This document shows positions 16,251 to 25,092 of a DNA stretch of 64,000 bases, in pieces (within the stretch, counting starts at the first letter, position 1; every line of letters begins with the position of its first letter). The notes beneath the pieces were generated by a model. It did no database searches, was not told where the DNA came from, and worked only from the letters and a program-made list of their open reading frames with translations. The DNA is taken from the NCBI RefSeq assembly GCF_019972315.1, contig NZ_BLIZ01000001.1, positions 2,765,521 through 2,829,520 on the forward strand, read 5' to 3'. A program made the position numbers and the translations under genes. Origin of the DNA: Geobacter sp. AOG1. GTDB taxonomy: Bacteria > Desulfobacterota > Desulfuromonadia > Geobacterales > Geobacteraceae.

Positions 16251-17240
16251 CTACTTCCCTGCCAGCTTCTGCTCCCAGCGCCAGGCGTCGGCCACGATGG
16301 TTTCCAGATCGTCGAATTGCGGCTCCCAGCCGAGCATGCTCCGGATTCGGTCGGCACCGGCGACGAGCTCCGCCGGATCCCCCGGCCGGCGCGGCGCCTC
16401 AGCAACGGGGAAGTCGATGCCGCTCACCTCTTTAACCACCCGGATTACCTCCCGGACGCTGCTCCCCCTGCCGTAGCCGACATTGAAGGTATCCGACCCC
16501 CCTCCCCTTTTCAGATGGGCGAGGGCTGCCAGGTGGGCCGAGGCGAGATCTTCCACGTGGATGTAGTCGCGGATGCCGGTCCCGTCGGTCGTCGGGTAAT
16601 CGGTGCCGAAGATGCTCACCCCCTGTCGCATCCCCAGGGCCGCCTGGCAGCTCACCTTGATGAGGTGGGTCGCCTCCGGGGTCCGCTGCCCCATCCGGGA
16701 CAAGGGATCGGCCCCCGCGACATTGAAGTAGCGGAGCGCAACATAGCGCAGACCGTGGGCCAGGGCCGTGTCCCGCAGCATCCACTCGCTCATCAGCTTG
16801 GAGGTGCCGTAGGGGTTGATGGGGAGAGTCGGGCTCGACTCCGCCGCCACTCCCCCTTCGGGGAGACCGTACACCGCCGCGGTGCTGGAGAAGATGAACC
16901 GCTCCACACCGTGCCGGACGCAAGCCTGGAGCAGGCGCAGGGTATTGGCCGTGTTGTTGGAGTAGTATTTCAGGGGGACCGTCACCGATTCGGGTGCCAC
17001 GATGGCGGCGGCAAAATGAAGCACCGACGTGATGGCATGGGAACGGAACAGCTCGTCCAGCCTCTCCGTATCCTCCAGTTCACCCACCACCAGTTTCTCG
17101 CCATGAACGAGGGCGTCCGGGCTCCCGGTGGAGAGGTTATCGTACACAATGACCCGGTGCCCGGCCTCGGAGAGCTGCCGCACCACGTGGCTGCCGATAT
17201 AGCCGGCACCGCCGGTGACCAGAATAAGTTCAGTACTCAT
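16251..17240 (-). CDS. galE: UDP-glucose 4-epimerase
   Basis: 329 aa SDR enzyme. The NAD-binding motif GGAGYIGSH is near residue 10, the catalytic Tyr-x3-Lys lies in YGTSKLMSE near 147-151, and the galactose-epimerase blocks YFNVAGADPLSRMGQRT and IFGTDYPTTDGTGIRDYIH are present. It interconverts UDP-glucose and UDP-galactose, supplying the lipopolysaccharide and exopolysaccharide pathways. It is monocistronic and flanked on both sides by GC-rich dispersed repeats. Confidence 0.93.
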   Translation of the reverse strand: MSTELILVTGGAGYIGSHVVRQLSEAGHRVIVYDNLSTGSPDALVHGEKLVVGELEDTERLDELFRSHAITSVLHFAAAIVAPESVTVPLKYYSNNTANTLRLLQACVRHGVERFIFSSTAAVYGLPEGGVAAESSPTLPINPYGTSKLMSEWMLRDTALAHGLRYVALRYFNVAGADPLSRMGQRTPEATHLIKVSCQAALGMRQGVSIFGTDYPTTDGTGIRDYIHVEDLASAHLAALAHLKRGGGSDTFNVGYGRGSSVREVIRVVKEVSGIDFPVAEAPRRPGDPAELVAGADRIRSMLGWEPQFDDLETIVADAWRWEQKLAGK

Positions 17241-17258
17241 GGAGTAATATTCCTTTCT

Positions 17259-17330
17259 TAAAGGCCGGGACCTAAAGAACCCGGGACTCGGAACCCGGGA
17301 CCGGTAACCTCTAAAACCCGGAACGAGCCG
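17259..17330. repeat. GC-rich dispersed repeat, copy 3
   Basis: It reads GGCCGGGACCTAAAG then CCCGGGACTCGGAACCCGGG, the same family as 14131. It lies in the 463-nt spacer between galE and the divergent operon starting at 17704. The rest of the spacer holds a 31-codon open remnant on the minus strand ending at 17331 and no recognisable gene. Confidence 0.65.
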
Positions 17331-17703
17331 TTAATCCATAATGGCCTTCATATTTTTAGCCCACTCAAGGGCTTCTGTAAAGGTAAAAACAAGACCGACG
17401 CGGCTTGTAACGTATCCGTGCTTTTACCATTTAATTAATAGCTCTGGCGGCTCTTTTATTTCTTGCCTAACAGGGGTCGGTCAGTGTATGTAAACAGTGA
17501 TAAGTTCGGTTCATACAACGTTTGAGGTGCAGTTTTGTTCGATTGGAAAAACGAGAAACAAACAAGGGCCGTTTGTGCCGGTTACCGACCGGTGCTGCGG
17601 CCTTTTTTTCATGCGGCGGGTACAAAGAGGATTGGCGAGGTGGGTCGTCGTCTGCTGGTTTACGCCGCAGACAGCTCATCGACATGCGCAGAGGGGTGTC
17701 ACT

Positions 17704-18261
17704 ATGAATAAACGGGTAATTGAGGCAGTACGGGCACAGACAACGCTTTTTCTCATGGCACTCATCCTGCTCACTTCCTGCGGGTTTGCCTATGGGGGAA
17801 CCAGCCGGGAAAATAACCAGGCCCTGCTCCTGCCACCGTCGCAAGAGGACCAGGCCGTACTCACGCGCCGCCTCCAGACCGCCAAGCGGGATATCGAGGC
17901 CTTCCGGATCTTCGCGGAGAATTTCCGCAGCAACGGCGATTCCAAGGCGCTCGCCCAACTCCAGTACCCCGTGGACGATTTCCTGAAAAAGCATGTTGAT
18001 AATCTCCTGGCCCAGAGTATGCAGCTTGCGACCCTTGAAACCATTCGGCTGACGGCGGAAATCATGTTCATCAAGGCGCGCGTTTTCCTGTACCTGAACC
18101 GGGGTGACGCCGCCAGGAGCGTCGTTGCTGAGATGAAGAACCAGTTCGGCTCCTACCAGAAGATGTCGGTCGAGCTTCCCGGCAAGACCACCACGCTGGA
18201 CGAAGGGATACGGCTGCTCGACGAGGAACTGGCGAAGGCCGTCACTACCGAGCGAAAATAA
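17704..18261 (+). CDS. Putative lipoprotein, first gene of an ExbBD/TonB-like operon
   Basis: 185 aa. The N-terminal signal ends in a lipobox-like LLTSC (Cys near residue 26), so it is probably a lipoprotein; cleavage at AYG-GT by signal peptidase I is the alternative. The mature part is predicted helical (QAVLTRRLQTAKRDIEAF, DFLKKHVDNLLAQ, LFLYLNRGDAARSV-like segments). I do not recognise the family. The gene stops 15 nt before the ExbB-like gene, so it is the first gene of the operon and may be an envelope anchor or regulator of the channel. Confidence 0.65.
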   Translation: MNKRVIEAVRAQTTLFLMALILLTSCGFAYGGTSRENNQALLLPPSQEDQAVLTRRLQTAKRDIEAFRIFAENFRSNGDSKALAQLQYPVDDFLKKHVDNLLAQSMQLATLETIRLTAEIMFIKARVFLYLNRGDAARSVVAEMKNQFGSYQKMSVELPGKTTTLDEGIRLLDEELAKAVTTERK

Positions 18262-18276
18262 AGGAGTGCGCTGATT

Positions 18277-18852
18277 ATGGAGTTTTTTGGCATCATCACG
18301 ATAAATCCTGAGAGCTTCAACGTCTGGTCGCTGCGGATATCCATGTCGCTGACCACGTCCATCTTCTTCCTCGGGGTCATCATGGCCATACGCGCCTTTC
18401 TCCACGCCAGAGGGGGCGATCCTGCCCATCTCGACCGGGTCAAGAGCCAGGCGATGTCGCCGACCGACGGTCTGGCTGAGAGCGTCGCGAAGATGCTCTG
18501 GTCCACGGCACGTGACGAGGAGCAGAGGGGGCACGGGGCGCCCCAGGCGTTCCTTCAGGATGCCACACGCCAAGTGGCGGAAAACGGCTACGACGGCCGC
18601 TATGTCAACAAGATCTACATGTGCGCCAACCTCCTTCCCCCCATCGGCCTGTGGGGAACCGTTGCCGGCATGATCGTGATCTTCCTCTATACCGGCGATC
18701 CCACCAACGCCCTCAACAAGGGAGCCATCGGCACCAAGCTCTGGTCGACGTTCCTGGCCCTGATGTATTACGTCATTCTCGAGTCGATCTGCCTCTTCCT
18801 GACCATGCATTCGAGAAAAAGCATCGACCGCGGGCTGAGGGTGAAACTGTAA
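18277..18852 (+). CDS. MotA/TolQ/ExbB-like proton channel subunit
   Basis: 191 aa with three predicted membrane helices, about 18-42, 112-136 and 150-172. The second and third carry the family pattern ANLLPPIGLWGTVAGM and the following GAIGTKLWSTFLALMYYVILE, matching the ExbB/TolQ ANxAPxxGLxGTVxGM block. A cytoplasmic loop lies between helices 1 and 2. With the ExbD-like product of the next gene (13 nt downstream) it should form a pmf-driven motor in the inner membrane. It is shorter than typical ExbB (about 220-240 aa). The overall call is good; the specific system is unknown. Confidence 0.78.
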   Translation: MEFFGIITINPESFNVWSLRISMSLTTSIFFLGVIMAIRAFLHARGGDPAHLDRVKSQAMSPTDGLAESVAKMLWSTARDEEQRGHGAPQAFLQDATRQVAENGYDGRYVNKIYMCANLLPPIGLWGTVAGMIVIFLYTGDPTNALNKGAIGTKLWSTFLALMYYVILESICLFLTMHSRKSIDRGLRVKL

Positions 18853-18865
18853 GGAGGGACGATCG

Positions 18866-19336
18866 ATGGCCATGAAACGTATCGCACGTCACACCTGGCT
18901 TTTTTCCTTCACGGATGTCGCCTTCCTGCTCCTGCTGGTGTGGACCCAGGTCGCGCGGCTGAATACGGCCGCAACCCCCGTGGCGGAAATGCAGCTACCG
19001 GCCCCGGTCGTGGCGAAGAACCCGGAACTGACGGCACTGAAAACCTATAAAGAGTACCAGCAGGTGCTCATCGAGAAACATTCCGAGCGGCCGTACCGGT
19101 TGACTCGCATCGTCAGCGGGAAGGAGGTGTCGCGGAGCGAACCCATGACGTTCGCGGAACTGGCCTCGGCCCTGCATGTGGTTTACCGCGAGCGGAGCGG
19201 TACCCCGCGCCCCGTAGTCGTCCCGCTCCCCGAATCCTTCAGCAGTGACCTCCTTCAGGCGGCAGCGCTCGTCAGCAAGCTCTGGAACGTAAAGGAGAGC
19301 GCTGTGGTCCACCTGGAGAACGAAGGAAAACGATGA
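18866..19336 (+). CDS. ExbD/TolR-like subunit
   Basis: 156 aa. A short cytoplasmic N-terminus is followed by a single membrane helix (WLFSFTDVAFLLLLVWTQVA). Its aspartate is placed like the proton-carrying Asp in ExbD/TolR/MotB (PFIDVMLVLLI-type motif). The periplasmic domain (about 35-150) is small and mixed alpha/beta, as in ExbD. The stop overlaps the start of the next gene by 4 nt. GGAGGG precedes the start. The family call rests on the helix with Asp, the size and the ExbB-like neighbour. Confidence 0.72.
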   Translation: MAMKRIARHTWLFSFTDVAFLLLLVWTQVARLNTAATPVAEMQLPAPVVAKNPELTALKTYKEYQQVLIEKHSERPYRLTRIVSGKEVSRSEPMTFAELASALHVVYRERSGTPRPVVVPLPESFSSDLLQAAALVSKLWNVKESAVVHLENEGKR

Positions 19337-20316
19337 GCCGTCTGATTCGCATGGCCTATGGCCACGGCGGGACCAGATTGGAGCGCATCCTCGTCACCGC
19401 TTCTCCTGCTGAAACAAAGCCCATGCCGCGTTGGCTGCAGCTTTTGTTGCTGGTTTCCTGGATCGTTGCCCTAGTCCTGTTCAGCCGTTACGCAGTTCAT
19501 ACCATCCCGCATCAGACGACAGCCATCGACACGAGCCGGCTGGAGCTGATGCCACCCCCCGCTCTACCCGAACCACCGCATGTCATGCCGGCCGAACCAC
19601 AACCGCCGGCGCCGCTGCAGAGCGAGCAAAAACCTCAGGAACGACCGCAGGAGGATCTGCCCCCCACCATTAACCGGCCCGCTCAGCGCGCTCCCGAGGC
19701 CATAGAGTACCAGCCGCGCATTGCCCGGGAAAGGGCGTCTGCAGTCACCGACGTCGGAGCGTCGGCAGCGCCCCAGGTGCGGCGGGGTGCCGCCATGAAC
19801 GAAACAGCGGCCGAACGGACGACCATCACGCGGAGCCGGGGCGCCTCCACAGCCGAGGCGCCTGCTGCCACGGAACGGATTGCCCCCCTGCGGCGGGCAA
19901 GGGGAGCAGAAGGAACGCCGTCGGCATCGGAACCGGAACTTCGACCGATCACCCGCAAAGAACGCACGTCGGGGACTATTGCGGGGAGCACACAGCAGGT
20001 GATGGCTGCACGGGAGCGGACGGCTGGGGTGGCTGGCGACGAGAAGGGAAGCTCGTCCCTCTCCCCCGCCCGGGGAGTATCGTTCGCGAGCCTGGAGATA
20101 TGCGCCAGCCCCCGGGAAGAGGAAGAAAAGATTACGGCGGTACTGGGGGTCGTCGGCGGCCGGCAGAGTTGCCGGAACGGGTCGGGCGAGTACCGGTTCA
20201 CGGGGACCCGGCGAATTTCGTCGTTCAATCTCATTATTTTCCCCGCCAAGGGACGTAAACCAACCAACAGATGCGAGGAACTGGAAAATGCGTACAGGTG
20301 CCTTGAAGCCCGTTGA
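19333..20316 (+). CDS. TonB-like proline-rich energy-transducer candidate
   Basis: 327 aa. Topology fits TonB: a cytoplasmic N-terminus of about 33 residues, one membrane helix (WLQLLLLVSWIVALVLF, about 35-52), then a long Pro/Glu/Arg-rich periplasmic stretch (PPPALPEPPHVMPAEPQPPA and onward, about 75-245). A small C-terminal domain carries four cysteines (EICAS, QSCRN, NRCEE, YRCLE) that could make two disulfides. The C-terminus does not show the usual TonB domain, so the outer partner is probably non-standard. It overlaps its neighbours by 4 nt (upstream) and 29 nt (downstream), implying translational coupling. Confidence 0.6.
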   Translation: MSRLIRMAYGHGGTRLERILVTASPAETKPMPRWLQLLLLVSWIVALVLFSRYAVHTIPHQTTAIDTSRLELMPPPALPEPPHVMPAEPQPPAPLQSEQKPQERPQEDLPPTINRPAQRAPEAIEYQPRIARERASAVTDVGASAAPQVRRGAAMNETAAERTTITRSRGASTAEAPAATERIAPLRRARGAEGTPSASEPELRPITRKERTSGTIAGSTQQVMAARERTAGVAGDEKGSSSLSPARGVSFASLEICASPREEEEKITAVLGVVGGRQSCRNGSGEYRFTGTRRISSFNLIIFPAKGRKPTNRCEELENAYRCLEAR

Positions 20317-22279
20317 CCTACGGGTCGTTTTCCCGCTTGTGGTCCTGCTCAGTCTGCTGGTGGGAGCGACGGCGGCGCACGCGGCCGAAACGAAAAAGAA
20401 GAAAACCGGGACCGCGGCGAAGTCCTCCACGGCAATAAAGGCCGAACGGCCGCAGCCTGCGGCCGTGCCGATCAGGGAGTGGGGGCCGTATCTCGACGTG
20501 GCTTACGAACTCACCTACTGGGACAGGACCGAAATCAGGGAATGGCGTGAAAAAAGCGAGCGGCAGATCGGGGAGACGCTCGCAGCCTACATCACGGAGT
20601 GGAACGGCAAGCTGGCGGATTCTGCCGACAGCACCGGCGCCGACAGGGTGGACAACCGGCTGCCGATATACCGGGAGCGCGATTACCTGCGGCTGGCCAT
20701 CGCCCTGACCGTCGATTACCTCCAGAGCGAGAACCTGGAGAGTCTGAACAGCGCCGAACAGATCCTCGACAAACTGAAGGAGAAGGCGACGATGCCGGAG
20801 GTGGCGTTCTGGACCGGGTTCGTCAAGGCGCTGCAGGCGATGGAGGTGAACGACTCCCCACAGTTCGTCGCCCGGGTCTTCGATATCTGGAACAACGCCG
20901 TCATGTACATCGAGCAGGGAACTGCCGGCACTGCGCCAAGAACGCCCAGCGGCAAGAGCGCCCCCTACCTCTACCGCAACATTGTCAATCTGGTGGTCAA
21001 CCAGGCGATCATCGAACGGAAAATGCGAGATCTCAACGCCCTGGGGCCGCTCTTCCTCATGCTGCGGGACCGGGACCTGGCGGAAAAAGCCGACGAAGGG
21101 CAATACATGACGTCGCTGGTCCGGCGTATCGCGGACGGCTTCGCGGCCCCCGATGCCGACCGTTACCGGCTCAACTTCACCGTGGCGGTCACCGAGGCGC
21201 AGCGGCTGCAGAAGATTGCCACCGCCAAGCTCGATACCCAGGGGATGACCGACGAAGCGCAACGGGTTTTCGAGCAGTCGCGACTCTTCGACGATTATGC
21301 GCTCAAATGGGCCTCCTCCCACCGGAGCAGCGGGGCAGCGCTGGCGATTGCCGACTACCTGGATATTACGAGCTTCGCCATCCAGCGCCTGGCCGACAAC
21401 GGTAAAGCGCCCGCCTACCCCTTCTTTGCCATGCTCCCCGCCCACGACGGTTCATCCACCCTCCTCAAGGCGATGGACATCTTCAACGACCTAGCCGCTT
21501 ATACCAACGGCGGCTGGGAAAAAGCGGGCTACGCAAACCGCGAACTCTATCTGAAGGCAACCCACCGGCTCTGGCGGACCATCATGGAACTCGCCCTCTG
21601 GACGGGCGACTTCTACCAGCTGAAGCTCGACGAAGCCACCGATCCCCGGACCATTTTCGCCGTCGCTGCTCCGATGCAGGCGGTTCTCAATTCCTACCTC
21701 GACTTTTTTGCCGCCCAGACGAGCACTGCCTTTCCGGAGGTCGTCCCCGACTCCGCCTGCTTCGGAGCCGCCGAGGCGGCGGAAAAGCTCGCCCATGCCT
21801 ACCTGCGCACCTACACCTACAGCACGGACAGTGCCAGTTACAACCTCTGGTTCGTCCACCGTCTGCAGGCAGCAGAACTCTTTCCCCTGGCACCACGGGA
21901 AATAGCCCAGTCCGCAGCCGTGCTCCAGCGCGACGGCCGCTACAATCTCTTCCTCGATTACTTCCTCCCCTTGGCGGACCGCTTCAAACAGTCAGCCGCG
22001 GTGCAGAAGTGGCTGGAGGGCCAGAACAGCGACACGGCGGCGGCAGTTCGTGCATACGCCGGCACCATCGACCGGGTGTTTGCCGATCCCGGCGGCAGGA
22101 GCAGTGCCGGCCGAATCGCCGACGCCACACCGTTCCAGCGGTTGCGGGAAGAGTTGCAACGCAAGCCGGACCATCCGGTGCACAAGCTCCTGAAAGACTT
22201 TTACGTGGAAGAAATGGGCAAAGCCACCCCCTATACCCGGCTGCTGAAAGATGCGAACCGACTCGGCGGAAGGCTGTAG
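20288..22279 (+). CDS. Large exported helical protein of unknown family (operon member)
   Basis: 663 aa. A signal peptide (VFPLVVLLSLLVGATAAHA) is followed by a Lys-rich linker, then an almost entirely alpha-helical, charged protein without catalytic motifs I recognise. It shares features with the next gene's product: an N-terminal helix pair ending in LAAYITEWNGKL versus PGYITAWEQRL, a PDSACFGAAEAAEKLAHA versus PDSAYFAAAECLKMLAQL block, and a C-terminal DHPVHKLLKDFY versus NHPMHKMLKASFY motif. The two are therefore likely paralogues. GAGGA lies 8 nt before the ATG. It is presumed periplasmic, working with the ExbBD/TonB-like proteins. Confidence 0.65.
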   Translation: MRTGALKPVDLRVVFPLVVLLSLLVGATAAHAAETKKKKTGTAAKSSTAIKAERPQPAAVPIREWGPYLDVAYELTYWDRTEIREWREKSERQIGETLAAYITEWNGKLADSADSTGADRVDNRLPIYRERDYLRLAIALTVDYLQSENLESLNSAEQILDKLKEKATMPEVAFWTGFVKALQAMEVNDSPQFVARVFDIWNNAVMYIEQGTAGTAPRTPSGKSAPYLYRNIVNLVVNQAIIERKMRDLNALGPLFLMLRDRDLAEKADEGQYMTSLVRRIADGFAAPDADRYRLNFTVAVTEAQRLQKIATAKLDTQGMTDEAQRVFEQSRLFDDYALKWASSHRSSGAALAIADYLDITSFAIQRLADNGKAPAYPFFAMLPAHDGSSTLLKAMDIFNDLAAYTNGGWEKAGYANRELYLKATHRLWRTIMELALWTGDFYQLKLDEATDPRTIFAVAAPMQAVLNSYLDFFAAQTSTAFPEVVPDSACFGAAEAAEKLAHAYLRTYTYSTDSASYNLWFVHRLQAAELFPLAPREIAQSAAVLQRDGRYNLFLDYFLPLADRFKQSAAVQKWLEGQNSDTAAAVRAYAGTIDRVFADPGGRSSAGRIADATPFQRLREELQRKPDHPVHKLLKDFYVEEMGKATPYTRLLKDANRLGGRL

Positions 22280-22332
22280 CCCCCCCTGTTTTCTGCTTCA
22301 CACGACCCGATATGATGACGCGAGGACCTTTT

Positions 22333-24999
22333 ATGCGAGTTATCCGAAGTCTGCTCCTGGGCGCGCTGCTGTCATGCTCCCTCCCCTTTGCCGCCTCCGC
22401 TGGTGAAACCTCGCCGGCGCACGAGTGGGATGCGGTTCTCGACAGAATCAGCGCCTCTACCTGGCACGGCCGGGCCGAGCTGAATGCCGAACTGCAACAG
22501 CACGAGGCACGCATCAAGCAGGACCTCCCCGGCTACATAACCGCCTGGGAACAGCGCCTGGCTGTCCCGATCGCCTATACCGACAAGAAAAGGACGGGGG
22601 ACTCCTGCGGACCGCTCACCTACTGCGCCGCCGACTTCCTCGACATCCGGAAACTTGTTCACCTACTGCGGGAGCGAAACGAGCCGGTGGCGCGCCTGCT
22701 CTTCGACAAGCTCTCGCCGGAAGCGCAGCAGGCCATCACTGCATCCGCCCCGCCCCCCCTTCCCCCGGGGCAAAGCGGTGCCACGAGTGCAACTGCCGGT
22801 GCAACGGGGGCCGCGCTGGAAAAAGCGGCACAACTTCTCCCCGGCGAGCTGACCCGGATCGTGCGGGAGGAATCTCTCTACACTGCGGAGCGCTTCACGG
22901 GAGTACGGCTCTCCTTTACAACCAGAAGCCTCGTCTCCGAGCACAACGATGCGCAAAACCGCGTCTGCATCAACAAAAGCCTCCTCAGCGAGACGTTCCC
23001 GGAGGAAATGGCACACAACTTCAAGTGCGTCATCCAGAAGGACGAAACCTACCGGCGGGTGGTTGCTGCCAGAACGGTCCAGTACCTGCGCACGGGAGAC
23101 ACCAAGACCCTTGCGACGGGGATCGCCCTCAGCGAAAAATTCGAAGACAAGCTCATGTACACCGACTTTGCGTTCTGGTACTACTACCCGCGGATGCTGG
23201 ACGACGTGCAGACCGGCAATGAGGTCGCGCTGAAGTACGACGCCTATGCGCTGCTGAACGATGCCGTCCTGGGGGGAGAGCCAACGGCCGCAGCGAAGTC
23301 CGGTCCTGCCGAGCTGGAGCGACGTCACTACGGCTGGAACCTCGCCGATGTTGTCCTTGTCAGGGCGATCATGGAAGGACGCATGAGCGGCCTTGAATCC
23401 CTCGGCTCGGCCATCTGGCTGCTCGGTTACCGTAACGAAGCACCGGCCGGCAGCGGGCCGGAGAGAGAGCTGGCGCTGCTCCTCACCGATGTGCGCAGGT
23501 ACCTGACCGGACCCGACTCCGACAATTTCCGCCTGAACTATGCGGTTGCAATGCGCGAAGGGATGCGCCGCTACGCCCTCCTCATCCGTGCACTCGATAC
23601 GAATGAAGGGGGCGCAGCCGCCGAAAAGCTCTTCAACGAAGCCCGGAAATACCTGCGGCTCGCCTATGAATGGGCGGAAACCGGCCAGGGCAGGGCCACG
23701 GCCGTCACGAACTATCTGGAGCTCATCAACCTGGCGCAGGCGCGGATGAAAGACATGCTTCCCCCTACTGCCTATGCGGCTCTGGCGACAAGCCCGGGCA
23801 AAGCCAACGCCGATACTGCGGTCGTCCTGTATCACGAAATGGCTGCCCGGGAAAACGAGGGGTGGGACCAGCTGCGCTTCGTAAGCCGCAAGTCCTACAT
23901 CGACAGTTCCCAGAAGCTCTGGAACGCACTGCGGCGGAATACGGTCCTTGTCGGTGACTACTACCTGCAACGGATGGACAAGGAAGATTTCCAGAGCGTC
24001 ATGGACAACGCCGAGCCCGCGGAACGGGCGCTGCTGCGCTACGTAAAGCTGTTCGACGAGTTCACGGCCAATGGCCACCGGGAAATCATGCCTGATTCGG
24101 CCTACTTCGCCGCTGCGGAGTGCCTGAAAATGCTGGCGCAGTTGAAGCGCATCGAGTACGCCTACAACAACAAAATCGAACTGCACAACCAGTCCATCAC
24201 CTACCTGCTAAAGGCGATCGAAGTGTATCCGTACGACGACAGCATCAACGTCTATGCGGTGATGAGCAAGAACATCAACACCCCTCTCGTCAACCGGTCG
24301 CTGGATAACGTCCTGAGCAGGATGGTCGCCAACCCGGTCACCGCCAAATGTCTCGACAGTTCCCGAGGCTTCTGTGACCGCAGCCTCACGCAGACCATCG
24401 AATGGAATATGTACAAGGCAAAGAACAACCTGTCCGGAAGAACCGACATTGACCGGCTTGAGGAACTGAAGGCCCTGGTCCGCAACGTGCAGGAGGGAAC
24501 CCCCGCACCCGGCCCGGACACACGTGCGGCCGATGCCGGCCAGATGGCACCTCAAAAGGCGAATACCGCCGGTCGCGACACCACCAGTGGAAATCAGCGG
24601 ATGTACCGGCTCGCGGAGCGCTACCTCGCCGTTGCCGAACAACAGGCAACGCTCGTGGCGGAAGCCCGTAAACAACTCGTAAGGAGCATAGCCGAAGGGG
24701 TTGGCTTTGCAACAGCTCCCGGTGCCGACGACCGTCTGCTGGCGAAAAAAGACGAAGCGGAGAAGATCAATGCTGAGCTGCTCGGCTCGTGCACAGCTTA
24801 CCAGCAGTCACCGCGAAACGCGGGGGATGGCAATGGCCTGGCCGACGCGGCGAAGCTGGCCGCCCTCGCCACCGACGTTTCCCTGTACCAGACTGACCAG
24901 TTGATCGACCTGACTATGCGGAAAAAACTTTACGAACTGCGCCTCTTGGACAACCACCCCATGCACAAGATGCTCAAGGCATCCTTTTACGCAAACTGA
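22333..24999 (+). CDS. Very large exported helical protein, paralogue of the preceding gene
   Basis: 888 aa. A signal peptide (MRVIRSLLLGALLSCSLPFA) is followed by a long helical periplasmic protein. An early cysteine pair (SCGPLTYC, about residue 95) and a Pro/Gly/Ala-rich linker (APPPLPPGQSG...) are visible. TPR-like helices such as AEKLFNEARKYLRLAYEWAE and ITYLLKAIEVYPYDDSINVY occur in the middle and C-terminal parts. No enzyme motif is recognised. The ATG at 22333 is chosen for its GAGGA and signal peptide, although the frame is open upstream. It is the last gene of the operon and ends at a strong terminator. Confidence 0.65.
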   Translation: MRVIRSLLLGALLSCSLPFAASAGETSPAHEWDAVLDRISASTWHGRAELNAELQQHEARIKQDLPGYITAWEQRLAVPIAYTDKKRTGDSCGPLTYCAADFLDIRKLVHLLRERNEPVARLLFDKLSPEAQQAITASAPPPLPPGQSGATSATAGATGAALEKAAQLLPGELTRIVREESLYTAERFTGVRLSFTTRSLVSEHNDAQNRVCINKSLLSETFPEEMAHNFKCVIQKDETYRRVVAARTVQYLRTGDTKTLATGIALSEKFEDKLMYTDFAFWYYYPRMLDDVQTGNEVALKYDAYALLNDAVLGGEPTAAAKSGPAELERRHYGWNLADVVLVRAIMEGRMSGLESLGSAIWLLGYRNEAPAGSGPERELALLLTDVRRYLTGPDSDNFRLNYAVAMREGMRRYALLIRALDTNEGGAAAEKLFNEARKYLRLAYEWAETGQGRATAVTNYLELINLAQARMKDMLPPTAYAALATSPGKANADTAVVLYHEMAARENEGWDQLRFVSRKSYIDSSQKLWNALRRNTVLVGDYYLQRMDKEDFQSVMDNAEPAERALLRYVKLFDEFTANGHREIMPDSAYFAAAECLKMLAQLKRIEYAYNNKIELHNQSITYLLKAIEVYPYDDSINVYAVMSKNINTPLVNRSLDNVLSRMVANPVTAKCLDSSRGFCDRSLTQTIEWNMYKAKNNLSGRTDIDRLEELKALVRNVQEGTPAPGPDTRAADAGQMAPQKANTAGRDTTSGNQRMYRLAERYLAVAEQQATLVAEARKQLVRSIAEGVGFATAPGADDRLLAKKDEAEKINAELLGSCTAYQQSPRNAGDGNGLADAAKLAALATDVSLYQTDQLIDLTMRKKLYELRLLDNHPMHKMLKASFYAN

Positions 25000-25030
25000 T
25001 GCCGGCTTGCCCAGAGGTGATCACACCCAT

Positions 25031-25064
25031 AAAAAAACCGGGGCAGAGATGCCCCGGTTTTTTT
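25031..25064. terminator. Bidirectional Rho-independent terminator
   Basis: A 14-nt arm AAAAAAACCGGGGC (25031-25044) and its complement GCCCCGGTTTTTTT (25051-25064) enclose a 6-nt loop. The A-run on one side and T-run on the other let it end both the plus-strand ExbBD/TonB-like operon and the minus-strand AMIN gene. Confidence 0.93.
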
Positions 25065-25092
25065 GTCCTGCAGTATGTAAGAACCCGTCGAC

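Noticed and set aside
22663-24186. Long minus-strand open frame opposite the 888-aa protein gene
   Set aside because: Composition typical of an antisense shadow; the sense frame has a signal peptide and operon context.
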